This document shows positions 7,895 to 14,877 of a stretch of DNA of 15,201 bases, piece after piece. The stretch comes from Candidatus Jacksonbacteria bacterium (GTDB lineage Bacteria; Patescibacteriota; Patescibacteriia; UBA9629; GWA2-43-13). The translations under genes were made by a program, and so were the position numbers. Every line of letters starts with the position of its first letter. Within the stretch, counting starts at the first letter, position 1. The notes beneath the pieces are model-generated. The model had not been told where the DNA came from. It worked only from the letters and a program-made list of their open reading frames with translations, and did no database searches. The stretch is from contig JABIPD010000016.1 of the NCBI GenBank assembly GCA_018698735.1, positions 1-15,201 of the forward strand, read 5' to 3'.

Positions 7895-8335
7895 ATGAAA
7901 CTCATTCTCACGAAAACTGTTGCCAAGCTCGGAGAACCAGGAGATGTTGTAAATGTGAAAGAAGGCTATGCTCGAAATTATCTTGTTCCTCAAGGGTTTG
8001 CAATGATAGCATCTCGTCAAGCAAAACAATCAAGGCTTCAAGAAGTGGAGAAGAAAAAAAAGAAAGAAAAAAAGGTAGTAAATAAGTCCCGTGATATTGC
8101 ACAGAGACTTAATGGGAAAATTTTAAAAATCACAAAGAAAAAGTCGGAGTCAGGAACACTCTATAGTGCTCTTCAGGAGACAGAGGTTATGGAAGCTATT
8201 GCAAAACAGCTCGAGCTAGATCCTGCTGGTATCAGTTTTCAGTCAATGCACGACATAAAACAGGCTGGCGAATATGCTGTAACGGCAGATTGTGGAAATG
8301 GAGCTACTGCAGCGCTTACAATTGTGATAAAATAA
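7895..8335 (+). CDS. rplI: 50S ribosomal protein bL9
   Basis: A 146-residue bL9, close to the usual length of about 149. The N-terminal rRNA-binding domain carries the family signature GDVVNVKEGYARNYLVPQGFA-like segment (residues 16-36). A long, very basic connecting helix follows (KKKKKEKK around 53-60). The C-terminal domain is present (residues about 75-146). bL9 projects from the large subunit and helps frame maintenance. In many bacteria it lies with rpsF, ssb and rpsR; here it stands alone between a protease gene and pyrG. Several CPR lineages are known to lack bL9, so its presence narrows the possible taxon. The start has no Shine-Dalgarno sequence (ctctATG). Confidence 0.95.
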   Translation: MKLILTKTVAKLGEPGDVVNVKEGYARNYLVPQGFAMIASRQAKQSRLQEVEKKKKKEKKVVNKSRDIAQRLNGKILKITKKKSESGTLYSALQETEVMEAIAKQLELDPAGISFQSMHDIKQAGEYAVTADCGNGATAALTIVIK

Positions 8336-8399
8336 TTCGATACTCATTTTATTTCCTATTCACCATTCACGCTCAATATAAAAGCGGGGATTTCGATAT

Positions 8400-10013
8400 A
8401 TGCAAACAAAATATATTTTTGTTACAGGAGGTGTCTGTTCTGGGCTTGGGAAGGGAATTGCGAGTGCTTCAATGGGAGCTATTTTAAAAGCAATGGGTAA
8501 AAGCGTTTTTGTAATGAAGTTCGATGCTTATTTGAACGTAGACCCTGGAACCATGAATCCACTTCGTCATGGAGAAGTGTTTGTAACCGACGACGGCGCA
8601 GAAACAGATTTAGATTTGGGGCATTACGAAAGGTTTATAGATATCCCGCTTTCAAAGCTGTCTATTTCGTGTACCGGTCAAATTTACGAAAAAATCCTTT
8701 TAAAAGAAAGGAATGGCGATTTCCTTGGAAAAGATATTCAAATTATTCCTCATGTAACAAATGAAATTAAGCAGCGTATAGAAAATGCTGCTAAAGTTTC
8801 GAAAGCAGATTTTGTTATCATAGAAATAGGTGGAACTGTCGGAGATATAGAAGTAGAACCCTACCTAGAATCCGCTCGTCAGTTTCATCGCGAGAAGGGC
8901 CACGAGAATGTATTATTTTCGCATGTAACCTTGTTGCCGTATTTACAAGTTACAAACGAACTTAAAACAAAGCCCACTCAAGCAAGTGTGAGAGAATTAC
9001 AGCGAAGAGGTATTCAACCAGATATTATTTTTGCGCGTGCTGATTCTTCTATTCCAAAAGAACTTACAGAAAAAATTTCTCTTTTTTGTGATGTCGAAGA
9101 AGAGGCGGTGATTCCTAATGAGACATTAAATAATATATACGACGTTCCGTGTATGCTGGAAACATTCAATATGTCTCGGCTTCTTTCGAAAAAACTTTCG
9201 TTTCCATATAAAAAGCCCGTCATGACCGAATGGAATCGGCTTTCAAAACTAAATACAGGAAAGAAAAATATTACTATTGCAATCGTGGGCAAATATATTT
9301 CTCATGGCGATGCCTATATTAGTGTTCATGAAGCCGTCCGTTCGGCAGCAATGCATAATAAGTCAGCTGTGAAGATAGAATATATAGATTCCGAAAAACT
9401 CGAGAAAAAAGATAAGAAGGAGTGGAAGCGCTTGGAATCGAGTGATGGTATTATTGTTCCTGGTGGCTTTGGAGACAGGGGAATAGAGGGTAAAATTTTA
9501 GCAGCACAATACGCCAGGGAGCAAAAGGTGCCTTATCTTGGTTTGTGTTTGGGAATGCAAATAGCAACAATAGAATTTGCGCGCAACGTTGCTGGAATTA
9601 AAGGTGCTACTAGTGAAGAGTTTTCGCCAAAAGCAAAACATCAGGTTATTCATTTTATGCCAGACCAGAAAAATCTCCGCAAAAAAGGTGGCACTATGAG
9701 GCTTGGTGCATATCCTTGCACGTTGAAAGCTGGCTCAAAAGTGAAAGAGCTTTATAAAAAACAAAAAATATCAGAACGTCACCGTCATCGCTATGAATTT
9801 AATAATACCTATCGATCTCAGCTAGAAAAAAATGGGTTAAAGATAACGGGGATGTCGCCAAATAAACATATTGTAGAGATAGTAGAAAATGCAGATCATC
9901 CATTTATGATTGGCGTTCAATTTCATCCAGAATTCCAGTCTCGGCCTCTTAGGCCGCATCCATTGTTTGATGGATTGATAAAAGCCGCGCTTAATAGCTC
10001 TTCTCGTGGATGA
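8400..10013 (+). CDS. pyrG: CTP synthase (glutamine-hydrolysing)
   Basis: A 537-residue enzyme that aminates UTP to CTP using ATP and ammonia from glutamine. The N-terminal synthetase domain has the P-loop-like GGVCSGLGKGI (10-20), KFDAYLNVDPGTM and IEIGGTVGDIE. The C-terminal class I glutamine amidotransferase domain has GLCLGMQ with nucleophile C383 and VQFHPEF with H509 and E511. All key residues and the standard length are present, so it should be active. It lies 64 bases after rplI. A GGGGA at 10-14 bases before the ATG is at best a weak ribosome site; the immediate context is gatatATG. It ends with TGA and is followed by a palindromic element and a bidirectional terminator. Confidence 0.97.
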   Translation: MQTKYIFVTGGVCSGLGKGIASASMGAILKAMGKSVFVMKFDAYLNVDPGTMNPLRHGEVFVTDDGAETDLDLGHYERFIDIPLSKLSISCTGQIYEKILLKERNGDFLGKDIQIIPHVTNEIKQRIENAAKVSKADFVIIEIGGTVGDIEVEPYLESARQFHREKGHENVLFSHVTLLPYLQVTNELKTKPTQASVRELQRRGIQPDIIFARADSSIPKELTEKISLFCDVEEEAVIPNETLNNIYDVPCMLETFNMSRLLSKKLSFPYKKPVMTEWNRLSKLNTGKKNITIAIVGKYISHGDAYISVHEAVRSAAMHNKSAVKIEYIDSEKLEKKDKKEWKRLESSDGIIVPGGFGDRGIEGKILAAQYAREQKVPYLGLCLGMQIATIEFARNVAGIKGATSEEFSPKAKHQVIHFMPDQKNLRKKGGTMRLGAYPCTLKAGSKVKELYKKQKISERHRHRYEFNNTYRSQLEKNGLKITGMSPNKHIVEIVENADHPFMIGVQFHPEFQSRPLRPHPLFDGLIKAALNSSSRG

Positions 10014-10035
10014 CCCTTTTTTGTGTAAACGAAGC

Positions 10036-10106
10036 GAGACGTATGCAATACGTCTCTACAATGCACGACCGTTCTTGGCTCTGTAGAGACGTATTGCATA
10101 CGTCTC
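10036..10106. repeat. Head-to-head REP/BIME-like palindromic element
   Basis: A perfect 25-base inverted repeat: left arm 10036-10060, 21-base loop, right arm 10082-10106. Each arm is itself a hairpin of 9 pairs (GAGACGTAT / ATACGTCTC around a 3-base loop). The tetranucleotide GTAG (10083-10086, and its complement CTAC at 10056-10059) sits at the foot of each hairpin, facing the loop. GTAG plus hairpin is the hallmark of REP sequences mobilised by RAYT (TnpA-REP) transposases. It lies in the 3' end of the pyrG transcript just before the terminator. Confidence 0.75.
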
Positions 10107-10123
10107 ATGTTTTAAAGAATAAC

Positions 10124-10154
10124 AAAAAACACCGGTATTTCTCTGGTGTTTTTT
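10124..10154. terminator. Bidirectional rho-independent terminator between pyrG and rpmA
   Basis: Twelve-base arms (10124-10135 and 10143-10154) pair with one G-U around the 7-base loop TATTTCT. The core is CACCGG/CTGGTG and there are six T residues on the 3' side when read from either strand, so the same structure can stop pyrG transcription from the left and rpmA transcription from the right. It lies 11 bases from the rpmA stop. Confidence 0.85.
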
Positions 10155-10165
10155 GAGTGGGTGAT

Positions 10166-10447
10166 TTATTTTGCTGGGATAACGTTTGCAAACTGCGTAT
10201 TAATAAGCTTGCCATTGTATTTTCGTTTTTTACGAGTAGAGAACGACACTACTCCTGCTACTCCAGCATAAAGTGTGTCATCGTTACCTCGTTTAACGTT
10301 TTCTCCTGGATGAACCTTTGTTCCACGTTGGCGCATGATAATCATTCCTGCCTTTATCTTTTCTCCGCCATATTTTTTAACACCCAGTCTTTTGGCCTTA
10401 GAATCGCGGCCCAGCCCGGTTGAACCACCTGCTTTCGTCTTTGACAT
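10166..10447 (-). CDS. rpmA: 50S ribosomal protein bL27
   Basis: A 93-residue bL27. Family marks are KAGGSTGLGRDSKAKRLGVK (residues 5-24), GGEKIKAGMIIMRQRGTKVH (27-46) and PGENVKRGNDDTLYA (47-61), followed by a basic C-terminus. The N-terminus begins MSKTKAGGST with no long extension, so the cleavable leader seen in Firmicutes bL27 is absent. bL27 reaches into the peptidyl-transferase centre. It usually forms an operon with rplU and often obg; here it is monocistronic, with its own promoter (10490-10518) and terminator. The leader of about 35 bases is very rich in A and T and has no Shine-Dalgarno sequence (taatATG). Confidence 0.96.
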   Translation of the reverse strand: MSKTKAGGSTGLGRDSKAKRLGVKKYGGEKIKAGMIIMRQRGTKVHPGENVKRGNDDTLYAGVAGVVSFSTRKKRKYNGKLINTQFANVIPAK

Positions 10448-10489
10448 ATTATATTAGCTAAACAATATATAAAATAATGTAACACGAGT

Positions 10490-10518
10490 ACTATACGATA
10501 AATAATATTTTGTGTCAA
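10490..10518 (-). promoter_or_regulatory. Near-consensus sigma70 promoter of rpmA
   Basis: On the - strand TTGACA (plus positions 10513-10518, 6 of 6) and TATAGT (10490-10495, 5 of 6) are separated by exactly 17 bases. Transcription would start near 10483, leaving a leader of about 35 bases before the rpmA ATG at 10447. Confidence 0.8.
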
Positions 10519-10530
10519 CTCTTGAAAATT

Positions 10531-10556
10531 GTCATCCTGAGCCTGTCGAAGGATCT
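10531..10556. repeat. Single TCATCCTGAGCCTGTCGAAGGAT-type dispersed repeat
   Basis: The 26-base stretch from GTCATCCTGAG to AAGGATCT matches a dispersed repeat that I recall as common in many bacterial genomes, where it yields spurious peptides such as ILRQAQDD. Only one copy is present here and no paired inverted copy is visible nearby. It lies just upstream of the rpmA -35 box. Confidence 0.6.
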
Positions 10557-10597
10557 TCATTATATGCTGTTATGGAGCATAGATTAGGCTTTTTTCT

Positions 10598-10637
10598 AAA
10601 AGAGAAAGGCCGTGCGCAATGAGTATACGCAACGGCC
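10598..10637 (-). terminator. Rho-independent terminator of the pentapeptide-repeat gene
   Basis: Read on the - strand, GGCCGTTGCG (10637-10628) pairs with CGCACGGCC (10616-10608) with one bulged base. The run TTTCTCTTTT (10607-10598) follows immediately. It begins about 31 bases after the stop codon of the pentapeptide gene and stops its transcript before the rpmA promoter region. Confidence 0.7.
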
Positions 10638-10668
10638 CGATGTGTTCCGTCTAGCAGAGGTTTATGTC

Positions 10669-11037
10669 CTAGCCTGTCAGGATCATTCCAGCGGCGACTG
10701 GATCGAAGCTGTCAGGAAAGATGGTTCTGGCTGAGTAGGTGGCTCCTGTCCACTCTGCTGTCAACAATCTGGCCCCTAGCTCGTATGTGTGCCTTACCTC
10801 GGAGAGGTCTGCACCCTCGAGGTGTGCACCTGTAAGATCTGCTGACCATAATTTGGCCCTACGCAGATTTGCTCCTCTCAGATCGGCGTGATGAAGGACT
10901 GCACCAATGAGTGATGCTTCCTCCATGTTTGCGGATTGGAGATTAGCACCGACAAGGCTTGTGTCATCCAGGGTTTCGTCCGAAAGGTCAGCTCTCGGCT
11001 CGATCCTGCACCCTCGGACGTATGTTATCTTAGGCAT
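10669..11037 (-). CDS. Pentapeptide-repeat protein
   Basis: With the ATG at 11037 this is a 122-residue protein. Residues about 27-81 are a run of roughly eleven A(D/N)Lxx-type pentapeptides (SLVGA NLQSA NMEEA SLIGA and onward to DLSEV), which fold as a right-handed quadrilateral beta-helix. The tail TIFPDSFDPVAAGMI resembles the C-terminus of many short pentapeptide proteins. Family members include DNA-gyrase-protecting proteins (Qnr, MfpA), but most have no known role and this one is too short to assign. Composition differs from its neighbours: 34 of 60 bases at 10741-10800 and 31 of 60 at 10861-10920 are G or C, against 18 of 60 at 14041-14100. This suggests acquisition. An in-frame TTG at 11103 would give 144 residues; a GTG lies between. 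It has its own promoter and terminator. Confidence 0.88.
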   Translation of the reverse strand: MPKITYVRGCRIEPRADLSDETLDDTSLVGANLQSANMEEASLIGAVLHHADLRGANLRRAKLWSADLTGAHLEGADLSEVRHTYELGARLLTAEWTGATYSARTIFPDSFDPVAAGMILTG

Positions 11038-11152
11038 GATTTCAGCTTGCTCCACGTGGTCGTTGATGTTTGCCCAGAAAGTCGCTCTTACAACTAATAG
11101 CAATGAATCCTACGATTATCTTGATTGACTCAATTGCTACTGTCTGATGCAA

Positions 11153-11181
11153 ATAATGGCATATATCTCTATTTACGTCAA
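11153..11181 (-). promoter_or_regulatory. Probable promoter of the pentapeptide-repeat gene
   Basis: On the - strand TTGACG (plus 11176-11181, 5 of 6) and CATTAT (11153-11158, 4 of 6) are separated by 17 bases. The start would be near 11146, about 110 bases before the ATG at 11037. An 11-base palindrome ATTGACTCAAT (11124-11134) lies in the leader and could be an operator, but this is unproven. Confidence 0.45.
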
Positions 11182-11234
11182 TGTATTGATGCTGTTAAAC
11201 TCAAATTGAATTCTATTTGCAGAAACCATCTATA

Positions 11235-11263
11235 TTCATTCAACGGAGGAATTATGGTATAAT
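11235..11263 (+). promoter_or_regulatory. Extended -10 promoter of the VVGAP-protein/ATPase unit, apparently leaderless
   Basis: A perfect extended -10 element TGGTATAAT (11255-11263) lies 17 bases after a weak -35 (TTCATT, 11235-11240). The ATG at 11273 begins 9 bases after the -10 box, so the transcript would have a leader of about 0-3 bases. An upstream in-frame TTG at 11264 directly abuts the -10 box and would be outside the transcript, which decides the start. Confidence 0.7.
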
Positions 11264-11272
11264 TTGTTTACT

Positions 11273-11962
11273 ATGGATAGTGTTCGAAAAGTTGGAGTAC
11301 AAGAGACTCCAGAGTCTGTTGTTGGTGCTCCAGAAAAGGAATCTTTAGTCCCTCAGCCGCCAGAACAGGCGCCAGATTTGGAATCTGAAGCCCTCTCCGA
11401 AGCGGAGCCTCTAGAGAGCCCAACGGAAGCAGAGCCTTCGGTTGTAGGTGCGCCTAAAGAAGAACAAGCACAACCATCAAATGAAATACCTGTTGTAGGT
11501 GCTCCTGAGGTGCCTTTTGATGCAGAAGCAGCGACCAGAGATCTAGTCACTCAACTCCTTATGAATGGAGTAGAAGTCCCGCTTTTAGACGGAACAGATG
11601 TAACAGTTGCGGACCAATTTAAAAAACTTCAAGCTACAGATAATGCAAAAGCAGCAGAAATTATACAGATGAGTGAGCCAATGAGAGCGGATATTGTCTT
11701 TTACAAACAGCAAAACCAAAACTCCTCCAGTAGCACTGTTGTAGAGAGAGACATGTACAATTTACTGATGAAAGCAGATAAGTTTGTCTCCAGGAAACCT
11801 CGAATGGAGAAAATTTTTGAACTGCTTTTTAATGAGCTTAATAATGAATACATCCAGCAAGTTATCCTTCAAATGGCAGAGAGCCTGAGCAAGGCACTCT
11901 ACCCCGATCTATATATAGACGCATATGACGACGCAGAGACTCCTCTCGCAACTGCCGCCTAA
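11273..11962 (+). CDS. Acidic protein with three VVGAP motifs, partner of the downstream ATPase
   Basis: A 229-residue protein of no family I recognise. Residues 1-85 are acidic and rich in Pro, Glu, Ala and Ser, so probably disordered. They contain the motif VVGAP three times, at 16-20, 57-61 and 74-78. The C-terminal part (about 85-215) looks helical and folded: TRDLVTQLLMNGVEVPLL, VADQFKKLQATDNAKAAEIIQMSEPM, then two long amphipathic helices around MYNLLMKADKFVSRKPRMEK and FELLFNELNNEYIQQVILQM. There is no signal peptide or membrane segment, so it is cytoplasmic. It overlaps the ATPase gene by 38 bases, indicating coupled expression and suggesting a complex; the motifs could be docking sites. 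The ATG at 11273 is preferred over TTG at 11264 because of the promoter position. Confidence 0.82.
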   Translation: MDSVRKVGVQETPESVVGAPEKESLVPQPPEQAPDLESEALSEAEPLESPTEAEPSVVGAPKEEQAQPSNEIPVVGAPEVPFDAEAATRDLVTQLLMNGVEVPLLDGTDVTVADQFKKLQATDNAKAAEIIQMSEPMRADIVFYKQQNQNSSSSTVVERDMYNLLMKADKFVSRKPRMEKIFELLFNELNNEYIQQVILQMAESLSKALYPDLYIDAYDDAETPLATAA

Positions 11963-14537
11963 TACACGCGGACTTCCAGGCTCTGTTCAAGTTCAATCAG
12001 CTTCGGCAATTGAAACTCTTTTTATTGTGTTATTTGTTATCGTCGGTGTCCTTGTATTGGCAACTCTTGTTTTTTTCTTACTACGCTGGAGGAACCGTAA
12101 AAGATATAAAGTTAATCACACTTTTGGTACCAGTATTCTAAAAATCACATTGCCAAAAGAAGGAAGCGATCAAGATCAAGAAGAAGAAAAGAAATCATTT
12201 GCAGAAATTATTGGAGTTGCAGAAGTGTTATTTTCTAATCTTGCTGGTTTGCCAAGACCTAAGTGGTGGGCTCGCTACTGGAGGGGTGAGGAAATATATG
12301 TTTCTCTCGAGGTTGTTGCCTACGATCAGCTCGTTCATTTTTATATTGTTGTTCCCCAGGCATTATCGACCTTTGTAGAACAACAGGTTCATGCTCAATA
12401 TCATCAAGCACATGTAGAAGAAGTGGAGGATTATAATATTTTTTCTCCGTATGGTGAAACACGTGCAGCTGCATTGGTCTTTAGAAGACATGAGTTTTTC
12501 CCAATAAAAACATATAAGCAACTAGAAACTGCAGACCCACTCGAGGCTTTAACGAATGCATTATCAAAAATAGGAAACAAAGAAGGAGCTGCTATTCAAG
12601 TTTTAATTCGGCCTATCAGAAGAAAATGGACAAAGAAGGGGTTAAAGGTAGCTTCCAAAATGCAGCAGGGAAAATCTTTAAAGAAGGCTTTAAGAGAAGT
12701 AGGAATGGGTTCGCCTGGCATGAAAGCTCTTTCACCGTTAACAGATTCTGTAGCATCGGCAACCCAAACCGCCCTGGGAAATGACCCGAAGGAAATGAAA
12801 AGCACAGACAAGGCTCAAGAATTATACCGGCTCTCGCCATTAGAAGAAGAAATAGTAAAAGGAATAGAAGATAAGGCCTCGCGCTATGCGTTTCAGGCGA
12901 ATGTTCGAGTTGTTGCTAGCTCTCCAACACCAGGGAAGGCAGAGGTAGATATTAATAGTATTACAAATGCATTTTCTCAGTACGACGCAGGTGAAAAGGG
13001 GAATGGATTTAAGCGGAAACTAAAAAACCAAGAAAAGATTGTCGAGAATTTTATTAGTAGGACCTTTATAGAAAGAAATAAAGTTGTATTAAATACCGAA
13101 GAGCTTACCAGTGTGTGGCATTTGCCACATCCAGATATGGATGCCCCAAATATTCAGTGGTTATCTGCAAAACGAGCAGCGCCTCCACAGGTTCTTCCAA
13201 AAGAGGGGTTGTTGTTGGGATACAGCGACTACCGCGGTAAAAAAAGAGATGTCTATATAGAAAAAGCAGACAGAAGACGGCACGCGTATATTATTGGTAG
13301 ATCTGGTAGTGGTAAATCTGTATTAATAGCCAATCTTGCTATTCAAGATATTCTTAATGGCGAAGGTGTTTGTGTTATAGACCCTCATGGAGATTTGGTA
13401 GACTCAATTTTAGAGCATGTGCCAAAAGAGAGGGTAGATGACGTCGTCTACTTTAACCCTGGCGATACCGACAGACCGATAGGATTGAATATGCTCGAAT
13501 TTAAGACCGAGGAGCAGATGGATTTTGTTGTGCAGGAAATGATACAGATTTTTTACAAATTATTCCCTCCGGAAATGATAGGCCCCATGTTCGAGCACAA
13601 TATGAGGAATGTTATGTTAACGTTAATGGCCGACAAAGAGCATCCAGGTACTATTGCAGATATTCCTAGAATGTTTACCGACGAAGATTTTCAGAAATAC
13701 AAAATAGGGTTTGTTACCGATCCGGTTGTGTTGTCTTTTTGGGAAAAGGAAATGGCACAAACATCCGATTTTCATAAATCTGAAATGCTTGGATATTTAA
13801 TATCTAAAGTAGGAAGATTTGTAGAAAACGAAATGATGCGAAATATTATAGGTCAGCCAAAGTCTGGGTTCGATGTGAGAGATATTATGGACAATAAAAA
13901 GATTCTGCTAGTGAATCTTTCTAAGGGTAAAACAGGTGAGGTAAATAGTAATTTAATCGGCTTAATATTAGTAGCAAAATTACAGATAGCTGCTTTAAGT
14001 AGAGCAGAGCTACCAGAAGACCAACGGAGCGATTTTTATTTGTATATAGATGAGTTTCAAAATTTTGTTACAGATAGTATTGCAACGATTCTTTCCGAAG
14101 CTCGTAAGTATCGACTAGATCTTACAATTGCGCATCAATACGTGTCTCAGCTTATTTTAAATAACGAGACAAAGATTCGAGATGCCGTGTTTGGCAATGT
14201 TGGTACTTTAATTTCATATCGTGTTGGTGTAGAAGACGCAGAGCTTTTCGCAAAAGAATATTCGCCAGTATTTAATGAATACGATGTAATAAATATCGAA
14301 AAATACACGACCTATATTAAATTGCTTATAGACAACACTGCAGCTCGGCCTTTTGATATGAAGACCTACCCACCTAAAGAGGGGAATTCGGAAATGGGAG
14401 CAGCTATCAAAGAGTTATCTCGCCTAAAATACGGAAGAGATAAAAAATCTATCCAACAAGAAATTTTAAAACGAACAAAGCTTGGTGAAACATCCACAAA
14501 ATCAGCATCACTTAAAGATTCAGAACCATCTCGTTAA
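11925..14537 (+). CDS. Membrane-anchored type IV secretion/DNA-translocation ATPase (VirD4/TraG/HerA-like)
   Basis: An 870-residue protein with one membrane span at about 31-53, then a basic cytoplasmic face (RWRNRKRYK). A N-terminal region of about 400 residues of unknown type follows, with a PRPKWWARYWRGEE segment and a very basic stretch (RRKWTKKGLKVASKMQQGKSLKK). The C-terminal motor domain has Walker A GRSGSGKS (458-465), DPHGDLVD soon after, and Walker B FYLYIDEFQ (704-712, D709 and E710), followed by ATILSEARKYRLDLTIAHQ. This is the layout of conjugative coupling proteins and related HerA/DUF87 ATPases, which pump DNA or protein. No relaxase, pilin or other type IV genes are in the window. 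It overlaps the preceding gene by 38 bases; no later plausible start exists before the membrane span. Its last codons and stop are echoed in the downstream tandem array. Confidence 0.88.
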   Translation: MTTQRLLSQLPPNTRGLPGSVQVQSASAIETLFIVLFVIVGVLVLATLVFFLLRWRNRKRYKVNHTFGTSILKITLPKEGSDQDQEEEKKSFAEIIGVAEVLFSNLAGLPRPKWWARYWRGEEIYVSLEVVAYDQLVHFYIVVPQALSTFVEQQVHAQYHQAHVEEVEDYNIFSPYGETRAAALVFRRHEFFPIKTYKQLETADPLEALTNALSKIGNKEGAAIQVLIRPIRRKWTKKGLKVASKMQQGKSLKKALREVGMGSPGMKALSPLTDSVASATQTALGNDPKEMKSTDKAQELYRLSPLEEEIVKGIEDKASRYAFQANVRVVASSPTPGKAEVDINSITNAFSQYDAGEKGNGFKRKLKNQEKIVENFISRTFIERNKVVLNTEELTSVWHLPHPDMDAPNIQWLSAKRAAPPQVLPKEGLLLGYSDYRGKKRDVYIEKADRRRHAYIIGRSGSGKSVLIANLAIQDILNGEGVCVIDPHGDLVDSILEHVPKERVDDVVYFNPGDTDRPIGLNMLEFKTEEQMDFVVQEMIQIFYKLFPPEMIGPMFEHNMRNVMLTLMADKEHPGTIADIPRMFTDEDFQKYKIGFVTDPVVLSFWEKEMAQTSDFHKSEMLGYLISKVGRFVENEMMRNIIGQPKSGFDVRDIMDNKKILLVNLSKGKTGEVNSNLIGLILVAKLQIAALSRAELPEDQRSDFYLYIDEFQNFVTDSIATILSEARKYRLDLTIAHQYVSQLILNNETKIRDAVFGNVGTLISYRVGVEDAELFAKEYSPVFNEYDVINIEKYTTYIKLLIDNTAARPFDMKTYPPKEGNSEMGAAIKELSRLKYGRDKKSIQQEILKRTKLGETSTKSASLKDSEPSR

Positions 14538-14545
14538 TTGTTTCT

Positions 14546-14655
14546 GTCATCTCGATCTGACCCAGTGCATGATGGGGCAGGGAGAGATCTGGTTATGTAA
14601 CGATTATTTCTATTTAATGGAAGATTTCTCCTCGCAAAACCTCGTTCGAAATGAC
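14546..14655. repeat. Hairpin element, copy 1 of the array
   Basis: Outer stem GTCATCTCGA / TCGAAATGAC (9 of 10), apical hairpin CTGACCCA / TGGGGCAG (7 of 8), and a second stem GGAGAGATCT / AGATTTCTCC (9 of 10) around a loop of about 30 bases. It resembles the palindromic GTCATTTCGA...TCGAAATGAC elements found in many genomes. Confidence 0.75.
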
Positions 14656-14712
14656 ACAAGGAGACTCAGTTGATTCTTTAAAAGAGCCAGGGACTTACTA
14701 TTAATTGTTTCT

Positions 14713-14819
14713 GTCATCTCGAACTGATTCACTGCTTGGGTGAGAAGAAAAATCTGGCTATGCACTATGACTTTTATCTAATGGAAGATTTCTCGTCGCA
14801 GAGCCTCTGTCGAAATGAC
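14713..14819. repeat. Hairpin element, copy 2 of the array
   Basis: Same outer stem GTCATCTCGA / TCGAAATGAC. The apical stem is TTCAC / GTGAG around TGCTTGG. The AGATTTCTC side of the second stem is kept, but the partner reads GAAAAATCT, so this stem is weaker than in copy 1. Confidence 0.7.
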
Positions 14820-14877
14820 AACAAGGAGACTCGATTACTTCTTTAGAAGATTCAGAGCCTTCACATTAATCTTTTCT

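Noticed and set aside
10354..10560. 68-residue ORF on the - strand starting MKILRQAQDDN
   Set aside because: Overlaps rpmA in another frame and its first residues come from the dispersed TCATCCTGAG repeat, a known source of false ORFs.
11245..11262. A perfect GGAGGA followed by ATG-GTA-TAA, looking like a Shine-Dalgarno site with a two-codon ORF
   Set aside because: It overlaps the extended -10 element TGGTATAAT, so it would lie upstream of the transcription start and not be transcribed from that promoter; probably coincidence.
14482..14673. 63-residue ORF on the + strand across the end of the ATPase gene and the first hairpin element
   Set aside because: It reads through a palindromic repeat in a shifted frame and has no protein-like features; peptides such as CHLDLTQ and NLVRNDT are typical of spurious ORFs in such repeats.
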